DNA of 64,000 bases, from contig OZ037835.1 in NCBI GenBank assembly GCA_964035575.1, forward strand, positions 682,001 to 746,000, written 5' to 3'. The translations under genes were made by a program, and so were the position numbers. The notes under the pieces are model-generated. The model made no database searches and was not told where the DNA came from. It worked only from the letters and a program-made list of their open reading frames with translations. Numbering within the stretch: the first letter of the stretch is position 1; every line of letters starts with the position of its first letter. This document shows, one piece after another, positions 11,151 to 19,417 of this stretch. The stretch comes from Rhynchopus sp. YZ270_cl-10 (lineage: Eukaryota; Euglenozoa; Diplonemea; Diplonemida; Diplonemidae).

Positions 11151-12415
11151 AGCTACCATAACCTAACTACACCCCACATTTCCACTCATCACAGGATCGT
11201 GAAATCTGAACAGCATCTGCGAGTGCGATGAGAACCTTCGCCGTCTCCGACATTCAACTCACACACGTTCACCTGCATCAATACTGAGTTTGCGGATGAA
11301 GGGGGGTGGGAACATTTTGTCCGTCACTGCTATTGCCATTAACCCAGGGAGCATGGCTAGTGCAAGAAATTCGACTTTGGAAACCTTCCGGAAAGTCTGT
11401 CCTCTGCTTTCGGAGGACGAGGCACAAGAAAATATTGCGTTCCCCCAGAAATCCAGTGCACATTTCACACTCTTTGTGGGTGGTCTTGTTGCCTTTTTGT
11501 CAACAGTAATTTTGGCCCAGGCATGCTCTTGAAGCATGACAATTTAGTGTGTATGGGGCAGGGTGTTGTTTTGTTCTGAATTCTCTTTGTTATAACATCT
11601 AAGTCAATCGCGGGTGGTGGTTTGTGTAGCGTGAGGCACTCTTTTTAACAAACTTCCTGCGGCTGCTAAAGCGTTATTTCTTCGGATTTAACCCGTACAG
11701 CGTAACATAGTGGATTCGCCTGGTCGACACAACCTTTGATAGATATGGGATAACCAACCCCCTTCGACCCCTCGTGGGTTCACTGAACAAGCCCTAGTGG
11801 TAGTTAAACGCGATTGACATTTACATTCCTAGAGATGAAAGAACAAGACAACACTTCTGTACCCGCGCATCAAAATTGTGGAAAACTTTGCACCCCAAAC
11901 ACCCTCAACTCAACAACGCCCGCCAAAAGGCGCCCCTTGTTGCTGGGAGTTGGTTCTCATGATACCTGCACAGCGGGCATTCCTCTGAGTCCAACGCATG
12001 TTTGGCCTGTCTGCGGCGTTGTACTTCAGGTGCACGAAGACAGGGTCTGGTGGTAAATTTTGCGTAGTACTGCGACGTAGTACTGCGTGGGTCTGGGAAT
12101 ATGGGTACCTGGGTACAGGATATTTGTTGTCAAAGACATCTTCCACCATGTATTGAGGAGGGTAAGACAGTGGTCGCAGTTTCTACTTGATAGCATTACA
12201 ACATTTAACTTCTCCACGGGGGTCTTGGGCCGTTCACTCGGTTATACCTTGACTACCGGAAGATATTCTTGAGGCCTTTTTGGTCTCTAGAATATCCGGT
12301 CTTCCCGAACGGAGGCACACTTTGTGTGTTACTACGACCTGGCAACTTCCAGCAGTAGGTTAAGTAATCTTTCTTGTAAATTGTTGGAACATTATCTCCT
12401 CAGTGCATGAATGCC
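11150..12415. repeat. inverted copy of the 6290-7560 module
   Basis: Reverse-complement relative of the element I module. The part 11868-12058 is also present at 37990-38160. The conservation spans several broken frames, so it is DNA-level repeat rather than a gene. Confidence 0.7.
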
Positions 12416-12500
12416 CCACGTGACTGGACACTTTTGTGTTTGTCATGTGGAGCTGTGGTTGCTCTTTCACGACTTTTTTCCTTGTACACAGTGTACCGTG

Positions 12501-12619
12501 TACCTGGGTACCTGGGTACCTGGGTACCTGGGTACCTGGGTACCTGGGTACCTGGGTACCTGGGTACCTGGGTACCTGGGTACCTGGGTACCTGGGTACC
12601 TGGGTACCTGGGTACCTGG
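12501..12619. repeat. 8-bp satellite (GGTACCTG)n, about 15 copies
   Basis: Perfect array whose unit contains the palindrome GGTACC. It is flanked on the left by GTACACAGTGTACCGTG, the complement of which flanks the 8.5-kb region of element I. It lies inside TIR element II. Confidence 0.95.
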
Positions 12620-12904
12620 TCAGATCTCTGACCAGCGCACCGTGTGCACAAGTAAAAAGTTACTTGTGCACAAGTAAAAGTTACTTGTGGTCACAAGTAA
12701 TTACTTGTGACCACAAGTAAAAATTATTACATGTAAAACCACAAGTAAAACCACAAGTAAAGTAAGTTACTTCAACGTCGTGTAGCCCCCCCCCCCCCCC
12801 CCCCCTAGAGGGTCGCATTAATAACAATTGGCTAGGGAAGGCCCATTATTCCAATCCATGTTACAATGTAACAATGGGGGGGGGGGGGGGGGGGGCAGTG
12901 TTGT

Positions 12905-13035
12905 GGCAGTGTCTTTTTTGTGTCTTTTTTGATGTGTCTTTTTTGGTCTTTTTTGGTCTTTTTTGGTCTTTTTTGCCAGCATTTTCGGTCTTTTTTGGTC
13001 TTTTTTGCCAGCATTTTCGGTCTTTTTTGGTCTTT
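12905..13035. repeat. subterminal GGTCTTTTTT repeats of hAT-1 (left)
   Basis: About ten imperfect copies of a T-rich 10-mer, including two TTTTGCCAGCATTTTC interruptions. The matching right-end array is at 15375-15455. Subterminal repeats of this kind are known transposase-binding zones in hAT elements; that role here is inference. Confidence 0.7.
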
Positions 13036-13167
13036 TTTGAGCGCACGTTTTTGGGGTTATGGTGCTTATGAGCCCATGGAGCTGAGCTGAAAAGGGATCC
13101 CGCAAACATCACAAACACCCACACTTACAGAGTATCAACACAGACTAATCAGGGGAATAATAATAAA

Positions 13168-15252
13168 ATGCCAGGGAGGAAGAGCTGCTGGAGCCGCGAG
13201 GAGTACGTGGAGGTGACGGAGAACGAGGTTGACTACCTCGAGTGCAAGGGGGAGGGCTGCGGGTACAGGTTGGCGAAGAACGGCATTTCAGCCACACGGA
13301 TGAAGAAGCACATCGTGGAGGACTGCCCGAAGAAGAGTGACAGGGCGAAACAGAGGATCGAAGAGGAAGAAGAGCGGGCGAAAAGATCCCGCTCCGACAC
13401 GACGGCACCGGCTGAAGCGCCTGCTGCAAAGAGGGCGAAGCTCGAAAAGAGCCAAACCCGCATCCCCTGCATCCCTGCACCGAACGCGAAGGAGATCGAG
13501 GAGATGCATCTCGCCTGGGCGAAGTTCGTGTTCGCCGCAGGGGTGCCCTTCTCGGTAGTCGATAGTCCACTTTTTATTGAGGCCATGATGGCAACGAGAC
13601 CAGGGCTAAAAAAAGAACACATACCCAGCCGACACGTCATCTCCACAACTTTGCTGGACAAGGTGCACACCACCATCTGTGTTCCGAAGTTTGATAAGCT
13701 CGCAAAAAACGAGCACATCTCCCTCCAGTCGGACACCTGGAAAAATTCGCGAGCAGAAAAAGTTTTTGCGTGCGCCGGAACAGCAGGGGAGCAGGCAGGA
13801 TTGATCGTGAACAGCGGGATCTTACAACAAAAACAACACAACGCGCAGGAGCTTCTTTCACACCTCACGCAAACACCAGAAAAATTTCAAAAAAAAGCTG
13901 TTGCACTCATTTCAGATGGAGATACGACAGCTACCAAGGCAAACAAACTCTTCAAAGCCGAACTAAAAAAAAAGAACATTGACGTGCACACCATTGTCTG
14001 CGCTGCCCATACTGTACAACGCATGGTGAATGACTGTCTCGGGACCAAGAAATCCAAAGGCAACGAAACGGGACAGGAATTCAACTACGTGACAAAGTTG
14101 CTGAACAGCGTTGTAGCGTCTCTGAAGAATGTTGACTACCTCAGGGCTGTTTTGAAGGAAAAACAGACTGAACTGAGTCAGCGAACGAACGCGCCAAAGC
14201 TTATGGCGATTACCAGATGGACTACAACGTCAAAGCTGTTCGACTTCGTCGCGCAATACCGAGAGGCTCTGTTGCTTGTTGCCGATGATGAGGAAGCACT
14301 CGCCCGCTGCCCAGATATTCTTAAAGTCTGCAACAGCATGCCTCTGATTCGCGCGATTCACAAATTTGTGGAGAAGGCTGGTGTTGTGGTCAACTTGTTG
14401 CAGTCGGATTCGTGTAGGATTGGGTTTGTGATTCCGCTTCTTGAGCAAGCTCTGAGTGCAGCAAAAGAGACGAAGGCAGCTTTGGCAACGGTGGAAGACA
14501 AACAGAAAATGGAGAACGTTATTAAAAAAATCCAAGTGCGTGTTTCTCGCTACATCACTCACGAGGACGGTGTTTTCTCCGCTGCGACTCTTCTCAACCC
14601 ATTTTTTCAGGTATACTTCAGCCATATTGATCCCAACAACAACAACAACAACAATCACACAGGTGTACAAAGAAGCAAAGGACCTGCCAGCAAAACACCC
14701 GCTGACCAAACTGGCAGGTTGGGCTCCGTGTGCAGAGGTGAAGAAGAACGCCTCTGCCTACCTCAAAAAACTGGGGGCGCGGCACTGTCGGCGTGTCTGA
14801 TCGAGTTTCGCACTGCATCCGGCATTTTTGCAAATGACGGGATGTGGGATCTTGCGAAGACCAAGACACCAGAGGAGTGGTGGAGGATATTCTTGCTGGA
14901 GGTGCAGAGCGATGGAGGGAGCGAGAAAGACGTGAAGCTCTGCAGGATTGGGTACAGAGTGTCGGGGATCCGAGCCTCGAGTGCCGAACTCGAACGGCAA
15001 TTCAGCACAATGGGCTGGATGTCGCAGTTGCGGAGGAATCGACTCCTCTCGGCGCGAGTGACGAAGCTGACGCAGATTCACAGTTGCCTCCGCACTGGCA
15101 AAGGTGACTCCTGGTTTGAAATCGAGGGTGCCAAACCAGGAGAACCTGTGATTGACTGCGACGCAGAAGCAGAAGCAGAAGCTCCTGAAGTCGAGGCAGC
15201 TCCTGCTGAAGGAAACGACAGCGATGAAGATGAAGAGTCGGTTGAGTGGTGA
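13168..15252 (+). CDS. hAT transposase of hAT-1 (694 aa)
   Basis: Cut-and-paste transposase of the hAT superfamily. Residues 26-53 form a BED-like finger (C26, C31, H48, C53). The RNase H-like core has SDTW at D189, ISDGDTTATKAN around D250, VCAAH (C278/H281) and TRW (350-351). The C-terminal dimerisation region reads SSAELERQFS with the expected Glu, then an acidic tail. Oddity: around 14637-14790 the ORF runs through an AAC microsatellite, and about 130 bp make more helix-like sense in another frame (QVYKEAKDLPAKHPLTK in the alternative). Two compensating indels appear to have kept the ORF open while replacing about 45 residues. Start is the ATG after an AATAATAATAAA stretch. Whether the protein still works is uncertain. 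Confidence 0.88.
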   Translation: MPGRKSCWSREEYVEVTENEVDYLECKGEGCGYRLAKNGISATRMKKHIVEDCPKKSDRAKQRIEEEEERAKRSRSDTTAPAEAPAAKRAKLEKSQTRIPCIPAPNAKEIEEMHLAWAKFVFAAGVPFSVVDSPLFIEAMMATRPGLKKEHIPSRHVISTTLLDKVHTTICVPKFDKLAKNEHISLQSDTWKNSRAEKVFACAGTAGEQAGLIVNSGILQQKQHNAQELLSHLTQTPEKFQKKAVALISDGDTTATKANKLFKAELKKKNIDVHTIVCAAHTVQRMVNDCLGTKKSKGNETGQEFNYVTKLLNSVVASLKNVDYLRAVLKEKQTELSQRTNAPKLMAITRWTTTSKLFDFVAQYREALLLVADDEEALARCPDILKVCNSMPLIRAIHKFVEKAGVVVNLLQSDSCRIGFVIPLLEQALSAAKETKAALATVEDKQKMENVIKKIQVRVSRYITHEDGVFSAATLLNPFFQVYFSHIDPNNNNNNNHTGVQRSKGPASKTPADQTGRLGSVCRGEEERLCLPQKTGGAALSACLIEFRTASGIFANDGMWDLAKTKTPEEWWRIFLLEVQSDGGSEKDVKLCRIGYRVSGIRASSAELERQFSTMGWMSQLRRNRLLSARVTKLTQIHSCLRTGKGDSWFEIEGAKPGEPVIDCDAEAEAEAPEVEAAPAEGNDSDEDEESVEW

Positions 15253-15603
15253 AAGGTTTTCCATTTTTAGTTTTAGTTTTAGTTTCAGAATTTAGATTCA
15301 GCTTTAGGAAAACCTGCGATTTGTGTTCAAAACGCGTGGAGTGCTTTTTTTTCTGCAAGGTAGAGTCCCTCTATGTCTTTTTTGTGTCTTTTTTGTGTCT
15401 TTTATGGTCTTTTTTGGCCTTTTTTGGTCTTTTATGGTCTTTTTTGGTCTTTTTTGCCAGGACCCTGTCTTTTTACAACACTGGGGGGGGGTCTGGGGGC
15501 GGGAATTTTGTTACTTAGGATGGAATATTTTTTTTTTTTCAACGGTACAAATTGGGGTCGGAAATTTTTTTTGACCAATTTTTGCCCACAAAAAATCGAA
15601 AAA

Positions 15604-15826
15604 AAAATTTTTTTTTTCCGATTCTCGGGAGACTGTGTGTGCTGTGATGGGGTCATTTTGCGCTGAGAAATGAGTTTTTTTGGCCTAAAATGCATGTGTC
15701 AGTTTTGGGTGTATTTTCACCTAAAAACTGACACATGCATTTTAGGCCAAAAAAACTCATTTCTCAGCGCAAAATGACCCCATCACAGCACGCACAGTCT
15801 CCCGAGAATCGGAAAAAAAAATTTTC
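15604..15826. repeat. foldback hairpin, about 103-bp arms
   Basis: Arms 15604-15706 and 15724-15826 are near-perfect reverse complements around a 17-bp spacer. The arm contains GCGCTGAGAAATGAG and GATGGGGTCATTTTGCG. The latter is related to the GACCCCACC motif found in several other elements of the window. Non-coding. Confidence 0.9.
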
Positions 15827-15829
15827 CCA

Positions 15830-16075
15830 ACCTTCCTGTATACACGCGTCAGCAACCAATACAGGTAGTGTATTGAAATGATTCTGGGGGGGGGTAAGGG
15901 GCCTAATTTTAATTTCGTCGATTTTGAGAAAATTTTTGGCCAAAAATGGGCCCCACGTATAAGGAACCGGGCTCATATTTCTCAAAATTTAAGTGGCCAA
16001 AAAATTGTCCAATTTTCCGAAATGACCCCACCGCTGCACGGGCGGAGCCCAAAAATGCAAATAAGCCACTTTTTG
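15830..16075. repeat. repeat R, diverged copy
   Basis: Shares TATTGAAAT, GGGGCCCCACGTATAAG-like sequence, the TCATATTTCTCAAAATTTAAG block and GACCCCACC.CTGCACGGGCGG with three closer copies at 47905-48168, 48970-49228 and 49229-49492. As at 48-50 kb it is followed by a copy of repeat M. Confidence 0.7.
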
Positions 16076-16159
16076 GTTTCATTGAAATGATGCGGCTGAC
16101 ACTGAGGAATTATGGTTTACGGCGTCCCATTTAGGTGGCGAACCCTTTTTAATTTTTTG

Positions 16160-16735
16160 TTCTCTTGAAATGTGTAATTTCATGTTTTCGCGAAAAAAAT
16201 ACGAACTGATCCTACAAGGGTTGAAGGAAGGTGTGGAAAACAATAATAACAAGAACAACTAATTGCTAAGAAAAAAAATGGGGTGTGTTGTGGATAACTC
16301 CGCGCGATTTTCGAAACCACCATAGCATCCTGGCGATTTTCTGGAGGTGCTGATGTGACGATGCCTGGTGCGATCGACGACGTGTTGTCGTCTGTGCATT
16401 ATGTGTTCCTTCCGCACTGCTCTGGTGACGACGACGGTGCGTGGGAGCCTGTGGACGACTACGAGCTGGAACATGCCGAGGCCGCCCGATTGAATGGTTA
16501 TCGAGCCTGCCGAGACTACGTCCAATAACGCGATCGAGCAGATGGTGCTGGACGAAGATAACAGCCCCACTGTTTAAAAGTTTCAGATGCAGGCATCCCA
16601 GTGGGTCCAGCGTACGAAGAGCGTTTTAGCATACCTGCAGAAGAGCAGAATGCTGGCGTGTTGTAGATTATATTTTTTTCAGAGGGGAGTTCCACAGCAC
16701 ACCCGGTTTTTTTTCCGATAGCAATTACTTGTTTT
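16160..16735. repeat. repeat M copy 1 (inverted-end element, coding-like core)
   Basis: Related to 48403-48950 and 49499-50030. Imperfect inverted ends of about 46 bp (CAACTAATTGCTAAG at 16257, TAGCAATTACTTG near 16730) enclose a GC-richer core that could read EPVDDYELEHAEAA, similar to the other copies. In this copy that frame is interrupted. It looks like a small element that has picked up an exon piece. The source gene is not in the window. Confidence 0.6.
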
Positions 16736-16867
16736 TTTTTGATTTTTTGTGGGTGGGAAAATTTTTTCGGACCCCCCCTTAGGTTTTGTACAGGGCCCCC
16801 CCTGTAACTTAGGGGGGAAACCGTGATTCCCAAAAATTTTTTTGCTCGTTGGGGGGGGGGGGGGGGG

Positions 16868-18060
16868 TAGGGGGTACGACTCCAGCCATTTTTTGCGCAC
16901 GGAAAATTCATTTGGCATTATCTGGTCATCTCCAAGGCAACTGCGGGTGAAAAACACCCTCAGAGTGGGTCACAGGGGGCCTGTGGGTCGAAAAACGACC
17001 CAGAAGCCACCCCAGAATACAAAAAAATGGAAAAAAATAGTGAAAAAACGGCTTTTTTCACGTTTTGGCCACTTTGGGCAAAATAGCGATTTTTCGAGAA
17101 AAAAATCAAAAACCGGGATATTTTTTGACATCACAAAGCCTCCTTTGGCACAAATATACCCCAAAAGTGGCCTGTGAGTCCATTCCAACCTGTTTTGGAC
17201 ATATTTGACACTTTTGGAAGTGTTTTTTTGGTGTTTTTAGGTCAAAAAAAATGCCCAAGACGTCCCCAAGACATCCCCAAGACACTTTGCACACCCCCTG
17301 TTACGGTCATATTTTTTTCGTTTTTTTGCCTGAAACCCCCAAAATACCCCTCCCGGACCCCACATAGTCCCGAATATCCATCACACACCCACTCAGAGTG
17401 AGTAGAAGCACCCCAAAAAAAATATTTTTTAAAGCCCTTCAACTTCAACATGGATGCTGCCGAAACTGAAGCACAATTTTAGGGCTTTAAAAAATATTTT
17501 TTTTGGGGTGCTTCTACTCACTCTGAGTGGGTGTGTGATGGATATTCGGGACTATGTGGGGTCCGGGAGGGGTATTTTGGGGGTTTCAGGCAAAAAAACG
17601 AAAAAAATATGACCGTAACAGGGGGTGTGCAAAGTGTCTTGGGATGTCTTGGGGACGTCTTGGGCATTTTTTTGACCTAAAAACACCAAAAAAACACTTC
17701 CAAAAGTGTCAAATATGTCCAAAACAGGTTGGAATGGACTCACAGGCCACTTTTGGGGTATATTTGTGCCAAAGGAGGCTTTGTGATGTCAAAAAATATC
17801 CCGGTTTTTGATTTTTTTCTCGAAAAATCGCTATTTTGCCCAAAGTGGCCAAAACGTGAAAAAAGCCGTTTTTTCACTATTTTTTTCCATTTTTTTGTAT
17901 TCTGGGGTGGCTTCTGGGTCGTTTTTCGACCCACAGGCCCCCTGTGACCCACTCTGAGGGTGTTTTTCACCCGCAGTTGCCTTGGAGATGGCCAGATAAT
18001 GCCAAATGAATTTTCCGTGCGTTTGGTCCCAGCCAAAATGGCTGGAGTCGTATCCCCTAG
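16868..18060. repeat. 1.19-kb palindrome, arms about 570 bp
   Basis: Left arm 16868-17438 and right arm 17481-18060 are near-identical inverted copies with a 42-bp spacer (TTCAACTTCAACATGG...). Differences are few: the right arm carries a short extra stretch near 18022-18037 and scattered single changes. Both outer ends abut long G-runs (16849-16867, 18060-18080). The frames on either strand mirror each other and are not domain-like. It is a foldback element or the result of an inverted duplication. Confidence 0.92.
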
Positions 18061-18313
18061 GGGGGGGGGGGGGGGGGGGGGTTTTGGACCCCATTTCAAG
18101 TAACATTGTAACATGGATTGGAATAATGGGCCTTCCCCTAACGTTTTTATGTAATTTTTATTATTTTTTCGCTGGTGGACCATTTCAGTGGTGACCCACA
18201 CCCTGTGCCACCCCAAAAATGGGTTTCCGGGGGTTTTTGGGGGGTTTTGCGGCAAAAAACGTGAAAAAACGTAAAAAAATGCGTTTTTATTGGTGTTTTC
18301 ATGATTTTTTCTC

Positions 18314-18643
18314 ATATGAAAAAAAGTACTCTGAGAGATTCGTTAAGGATTCGTATGACATAATATTAACTTTTTGTCAGCGGTGTGGCAAAAAGTGAAA
18401 TTGTGTTTTTAGCCTAAAAATGGGTGGGGGATATGTAAAAAGTACTTTTTTTTTTACTTTTTGTCACACTTGATCTGCCTTTGTTTTTGGTGGGATTTTG
18501 GGTTGGCGTGGCATAATGTTGTGGTCTTCATGCCCAGGTCATATCCTGCTACTTATTTCTCGGCATTGTGTTGGGATTTGTGTATTCAATATAATTTATG
18601 CCTTACGAACACTTATCGATCTCTCAGAGTACTTTTTTTTATA
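18314..18643. repeat. 330-bp element with AGTACTCTGAGAGAT inverted ends
   Basis: AAAAGTACTCTGAGAGAT near 18322 is matched inverted by ATCTCTCAGAGTACTTTT near 18610-18635. The interior is non-coding and contains AAAAGTACTTTTT and GGCAAAAAGTG. Probably a MITE; the exact ends are uncertain. Confidence 0.5.
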
Positions 18644-18667
18644 TAGAGAAAAAATTATATATTGAGT

Positions 18668-18870
18668 AAAAAGCGGACTTGTCACACTCGTGTGGTTCTC
18701 ACAAATCAGTTGGTTTTTTGTATCACTCGCTTCGCTCGTGATACAAAATTCTATGTCACACTCGCTTCGCTCGTGAGACAACATAAATTACGTCACTCGC
18801 TTCGCTCGTGACGTAAAAGAACCAACTGATTTGTGAGAACCACACTCGTGTGACAAAAAGTCCACTTTTT
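18668..18870. repeat. 200-bp inverted-repeat element with three CACTCGCTTCGCTCGTG
   Basis: Arms of about 45 bp (containing GGTTCTCACAAATCAGTTGG and its complement) flank three spaced copies of CACTCGCTTCGCTCGTG. It could fold into a cruciform with internal stem-loops. Related CGCTTCGCTCG motifs occur elsewhere in non-coding elements of the window. Confidence 0.8.
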
Positions 18871-18939
18871 TTCACCTCAATAAATAGCTATTGTACTGTA
18901 TACAGCCTATGATTGGAGGAATTTGACATATTTGACTAA

Positions 18940-19180
18940 ATAATTCAAACCAAGATCGGTTCGAAGGGTCCAAAAGGGTGCAGCTCGTCGAAATCAGGCC
19001 CACACAAGACGCCTGGCAGGGTAGGAGAAGGTGGGCAGTGAGGGGGGAGGGGTGAGGGGGGTGTTTGAGGCGCATACGCACGGGTTCAGGGGGTCATGTT
19101 CAACTCAATATTTCAAACCAAGATCGGTTCTAGGGGCCCAAAAGGGTGCAGCTGGCCGAAATCAGGCCCACAGGACCCCC
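18940..19180. repeat. tandem pair of a 70-bp block
   Basis: TTCAAACCAAGATCGGTTC to AAATCAGGCCCACA appears at 18945-19010 and again at 19110-19172. Non-coding. From here to 19385 nothing else is recognisable. At 19386 the 3' flank shared by receptor copies 1-3 begins abruptly. Confidence 0.7.
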
Positions 19181-19417
19181 AGGAGTACGATTTCCACAGG
19201 AGAGTGACCCCAAGAGGCCTCTGGCGGCCCTAAATTGGCATTTTTTAGCCCAAAACCGCCCCTGCCCCCCCATCTGGGGGGGAGGGCAATTTTTCACTCC
19301 TTTTCCCCATTTCTAGTGCTTCTGAGTCCTCCAAAGGATAAAAAACCGGTTCCATTGGGTCCGCAGACCATTTTTGGGGGGGGTATGTATTCTTCCGAAT
19401 GAAAGAACACAGCAACC

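Larger units (their letters stand above)
9387..12785. mobile_element. 3.4-kb TIR element II in a C-run, non-autonomous
   Basis: Inverted ends begin CTACACGACGTTGAAGT (left 9387, right end 12785). Both are flanked on the plus strand by C-runs, consistent with a target duplication inside a C homopolymer. Subterminal zones (9415-9540, 12640-12770) hold many copies of ACTTGTG and its complement. No transposase is present. It carries the inverted partner of the element I module and an 8-bp satellite. The stretch 9540-11150 has no recognisable content. Confidence 0.65.
12896..15483 (+). mobile_element. complete hAT transposon (hAT-1), 2588 bp, TSD G8
   Basis: Ends are CAGTGTTGT at 12896 and ACAACACTG ending at 15483, a short TIR with the CAGNG start typical of hAT. 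The element sits in a G-run: eight G precede the left end and exactly eight G (15484-15491) follow the right end, giving an 8-bp G duplication. Subterminal arrays of GGTCTTTTTT are present at both ends (12905-13035, 15375-15455). It encodes one open transposase and looks structurally whole. Confidence 0.88.

Noticed and set aside
16970-17947. Mirror-image ORFs of 60-190 codons in the large palindrome
   Set aside because: The same frame appears in both arms because of the inverted repeat. Composition is K/P/F-rich low complexity and no domain is seen.
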